Source of the DNA: Scylla paramamosain
Lineage: Eukaryota; Arthropoda; Malacostraca; Decapoda; Portunidae
Direction of reading: 5' to 3'
DNA: 64,000 nucleotides
Assembly (NCBI RefSeq): GCF_035594125.1
Contig: NC_087190.1
Location: 5,871,501-5,935,500, forward strand
The translations under genes and the position numbers were made by a program. Position 1 is the first letter of the stretch. The number at the start of each line of letters is the position of its first letter. Shown here in pieces: positions 10,283 to 21,317 of the stretch. The notes under the pieces were generated by a model. The model had not been told where the DNA came from. It did no database searches and saw only the letters and a list, made by a program, of their open reading frames with translations.

Positions 10283-10649
10283 GCGAAAATGATTACTGTC
10301 TTAATGTCTTTGATGATGCTGAAGAACGTGCTCCCAAAGTTCGCCACCCACCAACACCTTACTGGTTTCTCGCATATTATAGAGAAGGTCAAAGAAGCTT
10401 TATTCACACTGCTAAATATCTATAAAAGGAGATAGGAGTGCTCCCTACAAATAACATTAAGAAATGCCGTAAAGGTGTGTCGATCCTGGCTGAATATTTA
10501 ACGCAGGCGATGATGTTCCTCCATCTACTTTGCTCTTCTGATGAGATCTTTGAATCCCTCAAGCCACAGCGAACATTCAGTTACTGTTAAGGACATATTT
10601 ACAAACAGGACCTGTACGAATTATCAAAAGATTACATCCTTCAGTTACT
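10283..10649 (+). pseudogene. LINE ORF1-like fragment (probably family B), interrupted by A3
   Basis: About 120 codons with only two in-frame stops: VFDDAEERAPKVRHPPTPYW, FLAYYREGQRSFIHTAKYL, NNIKKCRKGVSILAEYLTQA, LYELSKDYILQL. The style is that of a LINE ORF1 N-terminal region upstream of zinc knuckles. It ends exactly where the poly(T) of the minus-strand A3 element starts; the protein seems to resume after A3 at 13953 (YVQRVAKIR), and a partial antisense copy of the uninterrupted junction exists at 15056-15022. Assignment to family B is inferred from position. Confidence 0.5.
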
Positions 10650-10751
10650 TTTTTTTTTTTATGTAGGAAGGACACTGGCCAAGGGCAACAAAAATCTAAT
10701 AAAAAAAATGCCCACTGAAATGCCAGTCCCATAAAAGGGTCAAAGGAGTGG

Positions 10752-11171
10752 TCAAAAATTGATGGATAAGTGTCTTGAAATCTCCCTCTTGAAGGAATTC
10801 AAGTCATAGGAAGGTGGAAATACAGAAGCAAGCAGGGAGTTCCAGAGTTTACCAGAGAAAGGGATGAATGATTGAGAATACTGGTTAACTCTTGCATTAG
10901 AGAGGTGGACAGAATAGGGGTGAGAGAAAGAAGAAAGTCTTGTGCAGCGAGGTCGCGGAAGGAGGGGAGGCATGCAGTTAGCAAGATCAGAAGAGCAGTT
11001 AGCATGAAAATAGCAGAAGACAGCTAGATATACAACATTGCGGCGGTGAGAGAGAGGCTGAAGATATTCAGTTAGAGGAGAGGAGTTGATGAGACGAAAA
11101 GCTTTTGATTCCACCCTGTCTAGAAGAGCAGTATGAGTGGAACCCCCCCAGACATGTGAAGCATACTCCAT
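10752..11171 (-). CDS. Family A C-terminal domain (copy A3)
   Basis: 139 codons: [71 protein letters not shown], ending in RHLSINF-stop, the family's normal C-terminus. No zinc knuckle is visible. It follows the RT after a frameshift near 11100. Confidence 0.8.
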   Translation of the reverse strand: MEYASHVWGGSTHTALLDRVESKAFRLINSSPLTEYLQPLSHRRNVVYLAVFCYFHANCSSDLANCMPPLLPRPRCTRLSSFSHPYSVHLSNARVNQYSQSFIPFSGKLWNSLLASVFPPSYDLNSFKREISRHLSINF

Positions 11172-12234
11172 ACATGGACGGATAAGGCCCTTGTACAGAG
11201 TTGGCAGCTGGGGGGAGTGAGAAAAACTGGCGGAGACGTCTCAGAACACCTAAATTCATAGAAGCTGTTTTAGCTGGAGATGAGATGTGAAGTTTCCAGT
11301 TCAGATTATAAGTAAAGGACAGACCGAGGATGTTCAGTGTAGAAGAGGGGGACAGTTGAGTGTCATTGAGGAAGAGGGGATAATTGTCTGGAAGGTTATG
11401 TCGAGTTGATAGATGGAGGAATTGAGTTTTTGAGGTATTGAACAATACCAAGTTTGCTCTGCCCCAATCAGAAATTTTAGAAAGATCAGAAGTCGGGCGT
11501 TCTGTGGCTTCCCTGCGTGATATGTTTACCTCCTGAAGGGTTGGACGTCTATGAAAAGACGTGGAAAAGTGCAGGATGGTATCATCAGCGTAGGAGTGGA
11601 TAGGACAAGAAGTTTGGTTTAGATCATTAATGAATAATAAGGAGAGAGTGGGTGACAGGACAGAACCCTGAGGAACACCACTGTTAATAGATTTAGGAGA
11701 AGAACAGTGACCGTCTACCACAGCAGCAATAGAATGGTCAGAAAAGAAACTTGAGATGAAGTTACAGAGAGAAGGATAGAAACCGTAGGAGGGTAGTTTG
11801 GAAATAAAAGCTTTGTGCCAGACTCTATCAAAAGCTTTTGATATGTCCAAGGCAACAGCAAAAGTTTCACCAAAATCTCTAAAAGAGGATGACCAAGACT
11901 CAGTAAGGAAAGCCAGAAGATCACCAGAAGAGCGGCCTTGACGGAACCCATACTGGCGATCAGATAGAAGGTTGTGAAGTGATAGATGTTTAAGAATCTT
12001 CCTGTTGAGGAGAGATTCAAAACCTTTAGATAGGCAGGAAATTAAAGCAATAGGACGGTAGTTTGAGGGATTAGAACGGTCACCCTTTTTAGGAACAGGT
12101 TGAATGTAGGCAAACTTCCAGCAAGAAGGAAAGGTAGATGTTAACAGACAGAGCTGAAAGAGTTTGACTAGGCAAGGTGCAAGCACGGAGGCATAGTTTC
12201 GGAGAACAATAGGAGAAACCCCATCAAGATCCAT
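11068..12234 (-). CDS. Family A reverse transcriptase domain (copy A3)
   Basis: 388 codons. RT blocks in order: [70 protein letters not shown] (motif A), [13 protein letters not shown] (motif B), [12 protein letters not shown] (YADD active site, motif C), [15 protein letters not shown] (motif E region) and the thumb [14 protein letters not shown]. Palm residues are intact. The last ~40 residues are out of frame after an indel. A LINE RT without RNase H or integrase. Confidence 0.9.
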   Translation of the reverse strand: MDLDGVSPIVLRNYASVLAPCLVKLFQLCLLTSTFPSCWKFAYIQPVPKKGDRSNPSNYRPIALISCLSKGFESLLNRKILKHLSLHNLLSDRQYGFRQGRSSGDLLAFLTESWSSSFRDFGETFAVALDISKAFDRVWHKAFISKLPSYGFYPSLCNFISSFFSDHSIAAVVDGHCSSPKSINSGVPQGSVLSPTLSLLFINDLNQTSCPIHSYADDTILHFSTSFHRRPTLQEVNISRREATERPTSDLSKISDWGRANLVLFNTSKTQFLHLSTRHNLPDNYPLFLNDTQLSPSSTLNILGLSFTYNLNWKLHISSPAKTASMNLGVLRRLRQFFSLPPAANSVQGPYPSMYGVCFTCLGGFHSYCSSRQGGIKSFSSHQLLSSN

Positions 12235-12497
12235 AAGCCTTCCGAGGGTTTAGGCTAGCGAGGGCATGGAAAACATCATTGCGAAGAATTTTAATAGGTG
12301 GCATGAAGTAGTCAGAGGGTGGAGGAGAGGGAGGAACAAGCCCAGAATCGTCCAAGGTAGAGTTTTTAGCAAAGGTTTGAGCAAAGAGTTCAGCTTTAGA
12401 AATAGATGTGATAGCAGTGGTGCCATCTCGTTGAAATAGAGGACGGAAAGAAGAAGAAGCAAAGTTAATGGAGATATTTTTGGCTAGATGCCAGAAA

Positions 12498-13394
12498 TCA
12501 CGAGGGGAGTTTAGATCTTGAAAGGTTTTGACATTTTCTGTTAATGGAGGAGTTTTTGGCTAGTTGGAGAACAGACTTGGCATGGTTCCGGGCAGAAATA
12601 TAAAGTGCATGAGATTCTGGCGATGGAAGGCTTAAGTACCTTTCGTGGGCCACCTCTCTATCATGTATAGCACGAGAACAAGCTGTGTTAAACCAGGGTT
12701 TAGAAGGTTTAGGACGAGATAAAGAGTGAGGAATGTATGCCTCCATGCCAGACACTATCACCTCTGTTATGCGCTCAGCACACAAAGACGGGTCTCTAAC
12801 AAGGAAGCAGTAGTCATTCCAAGGAAAATCAGCAAAATACCTCCTCAGGTCCCCCCAACTAGCAGAGGCAAAACACCAGAGGCACCTTCGCTTAGGGGGA
12901 TCCTGAGGAGGGATTGGAGTGATAGGACAAGATAAAGATATGAGATTGTGATCGGAGGAGCCCAACAGAGAAGAAAGGGTGACAGCATAAGCAGAAGGAT
13001 TAGAGGTCAGGAAAAGGTCTAGAATGTTGGGCGTATCTCCAAGACGGTCAGGAATACGAGTAGGGTGTTGCGCCAATTCCTCTAGGTCATGGAGGATAGC
13101 AAAGTTGTAGGCTAGTTCACCAGGATGGTCAGTGAAGGGAGAGGAAAGCCAAAGCTGGTGGTGAACATTGAAGTCTCCAAGAATGGAGATCTCTGCAAAA
13201 GGGAAGAGGGTCAGAATGTGCTCCACTTTGGAAGTTAAGTAGTCAAAGAATTTCTTAAAGTTAGAGGAGTTAGGTGGGAGGTATACAGCACAGATAAATT
13301 TAGTATGAGAGTGACTCTGTAGTCGTAGCCAGATGGTGGAAAACTCGGAAGATTCAAGAGCGTGGGCACGAGAGCAGGTTAAGTCATTGCGCAC
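12498..13394 (-). CDS. Family A endonuclease domain (copy A3)
   Basis: 298 codons. Contains [19 protein letters not shown] (active-site Asp/Asn), [29 protein letters not shown] (catalytic SDH) and the linker [20 protein letters not shown]. It ends in SRSKLPS because of a one-base insertion near 12510; the other copies read [15 protein letters not shown] there. Confidence 0.85.
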   Translation of the reverse strand: MRNDLTCSRAHALESSEFSTIWLRLQSHSHTKFICAVYLPPNSSNFKKFFDYLTSKVEHILTLFPFAEISILGDFNVHHQLWLSSPFTDHPGELAYNFAILHDLEELAQHPTRIPDRLGDTPNILDLFLTSNPSAYAVTLSSLLGSSDHNLISLSCPITPIPPQDPPKRRCLWCFASASWGDLRRYFADFPWNDYCFLVRDPSLCAERITEVIVSGMEAYIPHSLSRPKPSKPWFNTACSRAIHDREVAHERYLSLPSPESHALYISARNHAKSVLQLAKNSSINRKCQNLSRSKLPS

Positions 13395-13704
13395 ATAAAC
13401 ATCCAGCTTTGGATCGAAAATGAGGATAGAGAAAGTAGGATGGAACAGAAAAGGGGCTACTGTCAGTTGCCTCAGACACCTGAGTTTCAGTGAGGAAAAG
13501 AAGATGAGGTTTAGAAGAGGAGAGGTGGTGTTCTACAGATTGAAAATTAGATCTTAGACTGCGAATGTTGCAGAAGTTAATGAAGAAAAAGTTGAGGGGG
13601 CTGTCAAGACACTTAGGGTCGTCGAGAGAAAGGCAGTCTGACCTTGGGACATTTATGGTCCCCTCCCCAGATGGGGACTCCGAGGCTGGTGTAGGAGTCG
13701 CCAT
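13384..13704 (-). CDS. Family A protein N-terminus (copy A3)
   Basis: 106 codons from the shared [18 protein letters not shown], then [13 protein letters not shown] and [14 protein letters not shown] of the endonuclease fold. It shifts frame after GC because five bases present in A1 are missing near 13394. The residues after this continue in the 12498-13394 frame. Confidence 0.8.
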   Translation of the reverse strand: MATPTPASESPSGEGTINVPRSDCLSLDDPKCLDSPLNFFFINFCNIRSLRSNFQSVEHHLSSSKPHLLFLTETQVSEATDSSPFSVPSYFLYPHFRSKAGCLCAQ

Positions 13705-13947
13705 GATGATTTTAAAATTTTTGAGTGAAGGGTGTGTGTGTTATTAGGTGCTTGTAGTTTTGTGTGGAGGAAGGGAGTTGTCTTTAGAGGGCAGGCTGTG
13801 ACTGCCCCCTTGTGTTGTGAGACACAAAGGGAAACGTTCAGTGAGGTCACAGCTGGGTTTAATGTTAATTTCACAGCACCCCCTGAACAGTGCTTTAGAC
13901 CTCACTGGGAGTAATTATCGTTTCGGCAGGTGTCTACTGCCTCCTCC

Positions 13948-15060
13948 TGCTATGTTCAACGAGTGGCCAAGATTAGATAGAGGCAATGCTTACTTTTTTT
14001 TTTTTTTTCTGCCAGAGCATGTTAAGATCGGTCCACTTTCTCTCCCATTAAAGGCTTTCATCGATCATTGCAATGTTACCGATGTTACGAGTTCGGTCAT
14101 GGGAGGAACAACTGTACAAATAGTCCTCTGTGCGGTCACTGCTCTGCCCTTGACTCACACCTTAGTCATGAATGCGAATCAGAACCATATTTCTTCTGCA
14201 GAGAAGCTCATCCACTACGTTCTCTACCATGTTGGAGGTACCGTCTTGAACAGGACATTCTTAAATTGGCTAATTCTCAATTCATTAGTCTAGGAAATGC
14301 CAGGCAGGAAGGATAGTGGGACAAAAACAAACGCCTCCTCACTCCACTTCAGTTCTACCTCTACTACAGGTAATAAGGCTGTAACACCTTCCCGCCTTCT
14401 TCAGCCATCAATCAATCAATCCCGTTTTTGTGAGGATATCTCCCCTTCAGTTTCCGCCTGCAACAAGTTTCCTGTTTTGGAAAGTGTCATCTCCTCTGCA
14501 TCTTCAGACGAGCCCTCCACTTCATGTTTAGCCAAGCCCTCCATTTCGTCTTCAGGAAAGCCCTCCACTGCATCTTCACCAGCTATATCTTACAGGCTCC
14601 TCGTACAAAAGCTCACATTGCGGAAGTCCACGCCTCCATGGATTCCCAAACACGAACGACTCCCAAGACCTTAAGCCTCCACAGACACATACTGACAACT
14701 TTTCCACGCTTCCTTCTCACTCTCACCAGAAACGTTCCCGGGGGTCTGCAGAGTCCCTAGAAAAATCCCTTTGGGAATGTCAGATGAAGTTATTAATCAA
14801 AGTGATTTCTCTACATCCAAAATGGATATGGAAGATTTCTCTACCTAAATTCCTAATCAGCCCTCCTCCAGGAATGATACCAATTCGTCTAGGCCGAGGA
14901 TTCCTCCTCCTCCGGTCTTTTCAGAAGTTTCAGAAACTCATTTGTGGGTAGCTATCTCCACACAAGCTACTCAATCTCAGCTTTCTGTGGCTACGAACAG
15001 TGTAGGTCCAACAACGTTGAACATTATCAGGACGTAACTGAAGGATGTAATCTTAAGTTT
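13948..15060 (+). pseudogene. Family B LINE ORF1 with zinc knuckles, degenerate
   Basis: Frame pieces at 14068-14316 and 14297-14674. The first has CYRCYEFGHGRNNC (C-x2-C-x4-H-x4-C), CGHCSALDSHLSHEC and a third Cys/His cluster, the nucleic-acid-binding knuckles of I/jockey ORF1 proteins; it ends in LANSQFISLGNAR. The second is Ser/Pro-rich (SSASSDEPSTSCLAKPSISS). A run of T at 13994-14009 and indels break it. It lies directly after the A3 5' end and before a family B 3' end, with ORF2 deleted in between. Confidence 0.65.
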
Positions 15061-15178
15061 GTGGAGAAGGCTGGTCTTTTACTTTGACTTTTGTTTATTT
15101 TATTTTTGTATCTGCGCCATATGACCGCGATATTGGGATGTTGCAGCGCCATAAGCTAAATCAATCAATCTATTTATT
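15061..15178 (+). mobile_element. Family B 3' end with AATC tail (first of three)
   Basis: TCTGCGCCATATGACCGCG ... GCAGCGCCATAAGCTAAATC followed by AATCAATC. The same 3' end occurs at 15598-15662 and 18711-18768, so it defines the family terminus. Confidence 0.75.
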
Positions 15179-15194
15179 TTATCAGTTATATAGT

Positions 15195-15665
15195 ATTGGG
15201 TAGAACTTTATCCTTGCACTGGGAAAACATGGAGGCAATTGAGGAAAACACGTAACGAATAACACTGGATCTTGGGGCCTGGGTCAGTGTCTTGGGCAGG
15301 TAATGAACAACGCCAGATACCTGGGTCAATGGGGTCAGTGTCTTGGGAAAGGGACGAACAACTGCTAGACACAGTGGTCTGAGTCACTGCGGTCAGTACC
15401 CCCTCACTTAAAATCAAACTAATTAATTGAAACATTACTATACCAACCCTCTCATTTTTAGCAATTAAGCTTTTTAAGTTTCTTCCCATTTCCTTTCTTA
15501 ATGTTTACGTTTTTTAGTAGTTTTAACATTTTTAGTATACAATTTCGTTTTTAATATCAGCATTTTAAACTGCAATCTCTGTTGCTTTTAAAGGTTTGTA
15601 GCGGTGCCATATTACCGTGATGTTCTGGCGCCCCAACTTTAATTAATTAATCAATCAATCACTCA
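15195..15665 (+). mobile_element. Family B, 5'-truncated 3' UTR copy
   Basis: It contains the family's internal 3' UTR repeat (GGGTCAGTGTCTTGGGCA.., with ACGAACAACGCCAGA), the block ACCAACCCTCTCATTTTTAG and the terminal GTAGCGGTGCCATATTACCG followed by AATTAATCAATCAATC. No coding. It sits head-to-tail between two other B copies. Confidence 0.75.
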
Positions 15666-15818
15666 ATCAGTGGTCGCAATCCTTTGTGGGATGATGACGC
15701 TGTCAACCCTCGTAGTTCTTTACTTTCCTCTTTATCCACCAGGATACAGGATTAGAGATTTTAAGTTAGGGGGACATTACCCATTTCCATAGTCAAACCG
15801 GTACTTTCACAACAATAG

Positions 15819-15822
<4 letters not shown>

Positions 15823-15889
<67 letters not shown>
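15823..15889. repeat. (CT)n microsatellite
   Basis: Uninterrupted CT run inside family B endonuclease remnants. Confidence 0.95.
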
Positions 15890-15893
<4 letters not shown>

Positions 15894-16450
15894 GTACCTC
15901 TAATTCCCTTTTTGATTTTAACTGGAAAGTTTTAGCATACCTATATGGAAGCGGTCACTTCCCAATTTTATTACAGTCAACTGATTTTGCACCACAGTCA
16001 CGTCCTCTCCGTTGGCGTCTACATAAGGCGAATTGGCAGCTGTTCACAGAACTTAGAACCCTTGCTCTCTTAGTAGATAAGTTAAGAAATTGTGATGAGG
16101 CTGCAACATACTTCACTGATGTTTTACACTCTGCTGCACTTCAGTCCGTTTCCAAGAGTTCTGGACGGTTTCCTAAACGTTCTGTTCTCTAGTGGAATGC
16201 GGATTGTACAGGCGCTGTTCGAGAAGAGCGTGCTGCCTTTTCTCACCTTTGACGGCATCGTGGAGATATCCACTGCTTGGAGGCTTTTCGACAAGCGCGT
16301 GCCCGTGCCCGTCGCACCTTAAAGAGGTCTTGGCAGGATTCTTGGAAGTTATGTCTTCTCCATCACAGTTTACTCTCCAATCACCAAGGTCTTCAATGGG
16401 GTCCACAAGATATGTGGGGGGTATTCTACACCTCCAGCTGTTGTGTTCCA
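15890..16450 (+). pseudogene. Family B endonuclease C-terminus and linker
   Basis: The plus-strand frame reads VLAYLYGSGHFPI, QLFTELRTLALL, then after a TAG WNADCTGAVREERAAFSHL, RHRGDIHCLEAFRQARAR and LKRSWQDSWK. The WN-x-C..AxR-x-A and RHRGD-x5-F-x2-ARA pattern is typical of the I/jockey linker between endonuclease and RT. Two in-frame stops. Confidence 0.65.
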
Positions 16451-16639
16451 TGACTGAGGGACGGTGACAGATGCTACGACAGTTTCCGACTGCTTGCTGA
16501 GCTCTTTGCTAGTGTCTCCAGAAAGGATCCAACTGCACCTATGGCACTTCATCTTTGACGTTGCAAATCGCTTGGCGTCAATTTTGCCTCCCATGGTCTT
16601 ATAATGTCCCATTTTTTCTTTACGCATAGCTTTTTCCTA

Positions 16640-17400
16640 GTGCCATGATTCATCCCATATTCCTTTTTCACCCCACATGTTCGATGAAGCTTTTACCTTT
16701 TTACTTGACATCTATAACTTTATTTGGAATATCGGTGATTTTTCATCCTCTTGGGATGTAATTATTCCCATTCCAAAGCTTGGAAAAGATCATCAGTTAG
16801 CCACTAATTAGCGTCCAATTTCCTTTACTTCATGGATTTATATGTTGCTGGCTAGGATAAAATGTCACGTTTATGTGGTATTTGGAGAGAGGGAGTTACT
16901 TATCACCTGTTCAATATATTTTTTAGGAAAATGTGCTGTCTTTGTCTGATGCTCTTTTATCTCTAGTATCTTCTATATATGAAGCATTCGCCAGTAAGCA
17001 CCATCATGTCACAGTATTTTTTGATTTGGAGAAAGCATATGACACATGTTGGTGCCACGGGATTTTACTTATTCTGTTCTAGTTCGATCTCCGTGGCCGA
17101 CTCCCTATTTTTATACAGTAGTTTTTATCTCATCGTTTTTTAAGGGTACTGATTGGGGCCGTTCTGTCTGAAGTTCTCCCACTTGAGGTGTGCCACAGGG
17201 AAGTATACTCAGTGTCGCCCTTTTTTCTGTAAGTATAAAAAGTGTCACTGATGTGCTTCCAGAAGGAGTTCGTGGTAGCTTGTATGTCGATGACTTGTCA
17301 ATCCCTTTCTGTGGCCCGAATGCCTTTGATTGCGAGGAAGTTGCATTTCGCCTGCAACTCAGTGATTTCGTTTCTCAGCTTCGGAAACTATAGTCTTACA
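16640..17400 (+). pseudogene. Family B reverse transcriptase, degenerate
   Basis: Blocks across three frames: WDVIIPIPKLGKDHQLA (fingers), RPISFTSWIYMLLARI, VFFDLEKAYDTCW (motif A Asp), GVPQGSILSVALF (motif B) and LYVDDLSIPF (catalytic YVDD) in the 17190-17393 frame. Many stops elsewhere. RNA-templated DNA synthesis was the ancestral role. Confidence 0.75.
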
Positions 17401-17599
17401 TTCATACCACCTTTGTGGTGTTCAGATTTCCATTTATATGACAGAAGAATTTGTGTGGAGGAAACTCGTTTCTTGGGACTTATATTTGACAGGATATGTA
17501 GATATCCTAGAGTTGGTTATTGACAATTCCCATTTCTCTCTGTGGCCCTGATATTCTTTATAAGAACAATTTACGAGATTTTGAGTCTCGTGCATTATC

Positions 17600-18330
17600 C
17601 TTGGAACATTATTCCACACAATGACTCAATTCCTGTATTTATGGACGGATCAAAATCCGACAATGGAATCGGATTTGGTGTTCTTTCCTTCCTTTATTCG
17701 AGGCGCTAGCCTCCTCGGTGTTGGTTCTCTTTTTACGGCAGGGCTTTCTACAATTATCCAAGCCTTAAGAATTATTTTTAATCTTCTCGTCTCATATTTC
17801 ACTGTTTTTAGCGACTGTTCTTTCGCTATTCAACATTTTAGCCCTTCTTCCCTTCATCCACTTGTTTTATTGATTCTTGAGTTGCTTTACCTTTTACAGC
17901 GTAGAGGCTCCCACGTCGAATTTTCCTGGGTCCCTGCACATCGGAGTTGGAGTTCCGGGGAATAAGAAGGCCAATAGACTGGCTAAAGAGACGGCAACTC
18001 GAATTCCTGTTTCCACCCTCATTCTCTTACATGACTTATACTCCAGTATAAGGATGGCAGTTGTTTCATGTTGGCAGGGCAGGTGGGAGGATTTGGTTGT
18101 CACCACTAAGACGGGTGAGATAACTTCAGTAACTCCGTTCATGGACGTCCTTGTGTAGGAGCGCCATTCAGAGACTGCACTGGCCTTTCTCCGGACGGGT
18201 CATACACGTCTCACTCACGGTTACCTCACGTCCCGGGAAGTCCATTTTGTGATGACTGTTTATTAGTTACCCTTACAGTGCGACACTTTCTAGTGGAGTG
18301 TCTCAGTATGGTGGAGTTGCAGGAGCGATA
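17600..18330 (+). pseudogene. Family B RNase H domain and C-terminus, degenerate
   Basis: VFMDGSKSDNGIGFGV carries the first RNase H Asp. Later FSWVPAHIGVGVPGNKKANR and LAKETATR match the VPGH/GN-xx-AD-LAK region, although His is conserved and Asp is replaced by Asn (NR). The tail LTVRHFLVEC resembles the C-terminal Cys-His patch of I-type ORF2. Several stops and frameshifts. Confidence 0.75.
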
Positions 18331-18770
18331 TCTTTTCCGCTGTCGTGATGAGGAAGAGACCTTCCAGATATCTGAGTCAGCAGGGTCAGTGTCTTGGGCA
18401 TGTAACGAACAGCGCCAAATATCTGGGTCAGTGGGGTCAGTGTCTTGTGCACGGAACGAACAATGCCAGACACAGTGGTCAGGGTCAATGGCATCAGTAC
18501 CCTCTAAATTTAAATTGAATGAAATAAAGTAACTAAAGCATTACTATACCAACCCTCTCATTTTTATCACAAACTTTTATATGGCTTTTTCCATTTCCTT
18601 TTTTTATATTTTCTTTCATAGTGGTCTTTTAACATTTTTACCATACCTATAATATAAGTTTTTAATACCCATATTTTAAAAACTGCAATCTTTGCCACTT
18701 TTAAAGGTTTGTAGTGGTGCCATATGACCGTGATGTTGCGGCGAAATAAACTAAATCAATCAGTCTAAAG
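18331..18770 (+). mobile_element. Family B 3' UTR with internal repeats and AATC tail
   Basis: Two ~55-bp repeat units (GGGTCAGTGTCTTGGGCATG at 18378 and GGGTCAGTGTCTTGTGCACG at 18432), then CCAACCCTCTCATTTTTATC, then GTAGTGGTGCCATATGACCG..GATGTTGCGG and AAATCAATCAG. It defines the 3' end of the 15668 copy. Confidence 0.75.
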
Positions 18771-19275
18771 ACAACTCTCTTCTTTCTCACAAAACTAATT
18801 AATTACAAACACACCCTTTACTCAAAATTCAAAATCATCATGGCGATTCCTACACCAGACTTGGAGCCCTCATTTGAGGAGGGGACCACAAATGTCGCCA
18901 GGTCGGACTGCTCTTCTGGTAGCAACAGTAAGTTTCTTGACATTCCCCTCAACTTTTCTTCATTAACTTCTGCAACATTCGCGATCTACGATCTAATTTT
19001 CAATCTCTAGAACACCGCCTCTCCTCTACTAAACCTCATCTTTTCCTTACTGAAACACAGGTGTTTGAGGCAACTGATAGTAGCGCCTTTTCTGTTCCCT
19101 CCTTTCTCTATCCTCATTTGCAATATAATGCTGGATGTTGCGTCTATGTCCGCAACCACTTAATCTGCTCTCGTGCCCACACTTGAATCTTTCGAGTTTT
19201 CCACCATCTGGCTACGACTACAGACTCTTTCTCAAACAAAATTTATCTATGTTGTATACCCCTCACCTAGCTCCT
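18767..19275 (+). mobile_element. LINE family A, 3'-truncated 5' fragment
   Basis: Starts TCTAAAGACAACTCTCTTC (middle of the 5' UTR) and continues through ATGGCGATTCCTACACCAGA into the endonuclease (CNIRDLRSNFQSLEHRLSS, LTETQVFEATDSSAF, CCVYVRN). It ends near CCCTCACCTAGCTCCTC. Diverged, with a 1-bp loss after LNF. It lies immediately after the family B tail. Confidence 0.8.
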
Positions 19276-19690
19276 CTATCAGAAATGGTAAGGTAGAACA
19301 TGGCAGAAATAAAACCTGTGAAGCATGACATTATCATTCTCTCTGAAAAAGCAGAGTACTGAATGTCATGTTTACACTACCTTACCTTACGTGTTTTTCT
19401 TACCAGTACAATTATAACATAAGCCAACTGTTTGAAATTCTCACCACGGCAATGGCTTCGTCATCTCCCTCGACTACCTTCGCCATCGCTTCCAACATGA
19501 AGACAGCGAAGTTCTTGTCTGGTATTGTTGGCAAGGGTTTACAACCTTGCCAGCTCAACACCCGCGGTTCCTTCCCCAGATCATTTTTGCTGGTATTCAT
19601 CTGTAAAACGAATTATGCCTAAATTAATAATAATTAGGGCATTATGTAAACAATACAAATGCAGCTGGTAAGGAAAATATATCTCAAGAA
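19276..19690. other. No recognised feature
   Basis: About 415 bp of AT-moderate sequence. Two open frames over 19368-19622 (both strands) have no motif. Confidence 0.5.
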
Positions 19691-19719
19691 CGTAGATCAC
19701 CATTATATGTTTTGAGTCT

Positions 19720-19940
19720 ACAGGTTCAGTGTCTTGGGCACGTAACGAACAACGCCACATATCTGAATCACTGGGGTCAGTAGCCCCTCGCTAGTTAATT
19801 AATATATTAATATAACAACCCTCTCATCTTTAGCAATTAAGTGTTTGTTACGATTCTTTCCACTTACTTTTTAATGTGTACATTTTCTTTTTTTGTGACT
19901 TATAACGTTTAAACCAAACCATAATTTTGTTTTTATATTA
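19720..19940 (+). mobile_element. Family B 3' UTR fragment
   Basis: GGTTCAGTGTCTTGGGCACG, AACGAACAACGCCACATATC and ACAACCCTCTCATCTTTAGC match the family B 3' UTR; it merges into (AT)n before the terminal motif. Confidence 0.65.
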
Positions 19941-19945
19941 ATATT

Positions 19946-20274
<329 letters not shown>

Positions 20275-20280
<6 letters not shown>

Positions 20281-20919
20281 ATCGTCACTAGTGGAATTAG
20301 TTGTGATAGTAAATTTGCGGTTGACACAAAGATAGGTAGATTAATTAAGTCAGAATCGGATGCCATCGCCTTGCAGGTCGATTTAGATAGGATGAATGAA
20401 TGGACGGACAGATGGCAAATGCAATTTAATATCAATAGATGCAAAGTACTTAGCACTGGTAAAGGAAACCCACACAGTAGCTACACATTAAACAACGAAA
20501 CTCTGGTACGTACAGTGCACGAGAAAGATTTAGGAGTTATAGATAGCTCCGAACTCCGTCAAGGAAAACAATGCATAGAGGCCAGAAACAGGGCAAATAA
20601 GGTACTAGTATTCATTTTTAGGAGTGTTAAAAGTAGAAGGCCGGAAGTAATATTAAAGTTATACTTAGCACTTGTCAGACCTCATCTAGACTACGCTGTG
20701 CAGTTCTGGTCCCCACATTACAGGAAAGATATAGGTCTATTAGAATCAGTACAGAGGAGAATGACTAAAAGGATACTGTGGATGAGTATTCCTTACGAGG
20801 CGAGTTTGAAGCTGTTAAATTTACATTCTTTAGAGAGACGTAGGTTAAGAGGGGACCTGATAGAAGTCTTTAAGTGGTATAAGGGTTATAACAAGGGGGG
20901 ATGTAAGCAAAATTCTTAG
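20275..20919 (+). CDS. CR1 RT C-terminal half / thumb (copy C1)
   Basis: 214 codons, open. After the FADD palm (here KFAVDTKIGRL, so FADD has become FAVD) come MNEWTDRWQMQFNINRCKVL, ARNRANKVLVFIFRSVKSRR, LYLALVRPHLDYAVQFWSPH, ESVQRRMTKRI and RRRLRGDLIEVFKWYKGYNK. Replacement of an active-site Asp by Val shows the copy is dead. The first residues of the open frame lie just outside CR1. Past the stop the frame shifts to the terminal region (EWNGLSNHVVSARTLGSFKR). Confidence 0.8.
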
Positions 20920-21201
20920 GATCAGCAACCAGGATAGAACAAGAAATAATGGGTTCAAGCTTGAAAAATTTAGGTTTAAGGAGATAGGAAGAAATTGGTT
21001 CTCAAATGGAGTGGTAGATGAGTGGAACGGACTCAGTAATCATGTTGTTAGTGCTAGAACATTAGGGAGCTTTAAGAGAAGATTAGACGGGTTTATGGAT
21101 AGGGATAATAGATGGAAATAGGTATATTTTATACAGGGACTTCTACGTATAAGCCTGGTCGCTTCTTGCAGCTTCCCTTATTTCTTATGTTCTTAAGTTA
21201 A
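20281..21201 (+). mobile_element. CR1-type LINE (family C), 5'-truncated copy C1
   Basis: Begins in the RT palm and runs to the 3' end CTTATTTCTTATGTTCTTA. The 8-bp TTCTTATG tail unit is also seen at 32293-32318 and, reversed, at 32591 and 45100. An 8-bp 3' microsatellite is the hallmark of CR1 elements. The protein style agrees with this. Confidence 0.85.
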
Positions 21202-21230
21202 TCAATCCGCTCAGGGATACCATTAAATGT

Positions 21231-21235
<5 letters not shown>

Positions 21236-21316
<81 letters not shown>

Positions 21317-21317
21317 G
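21236..21317. repeat. (CT)n microsatellite
   Basis: CT run of ~80 bp with one TTT interruption near the end. Confidence 0.95.

Larger units (their letters stand above)
10650..13947 (-). mobile_element. LINE family A, full-length copy A3 (3.3 kb)
   Basis: Best complete example of the family. 5' UTR 13705-13947; one protein frame from 13704 to 10752 (about 984 codons when indels are ignored); 3' UTR and poly(A) 10650-10751 (plus strand poly-T then ATGTAGGAAGGACACTGGCC). No separate ORF1. It carries a 5-bp deletion near 13394, a 1-bp insertion near 12510, another near 12235 and one near 11100, so it is inactive, yet it remains very similar to A1 and A5. It was inserted into a LINE ORF1 fragment. 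Confidence 0.93.
15668..18770 (+). mobile_element. Family B LINE, ORF2 copy with RT and RNase H
   Basis: 5'-truncated within the endonuclease. It holds the endonuclease C-terminus/linker, RT, RNase H and 3' UTR with tail. (CT)n of ~67 bp interrupts it at 15823-15889. The RNase H domain and RT style (FDLEKAYDT, YVDD) place it with I/jockey-like LINEs. Heavily decayed by stops and indels. Confidence 0.8.

Noticed and set aside
13817..14293. 158-codon frame joining the A3 5' UTR to family B ORF1
   Set aside because: Spans an element boundary and a poly(T) run; the real signal is the zinc-knuckle frame at 14068-14316.
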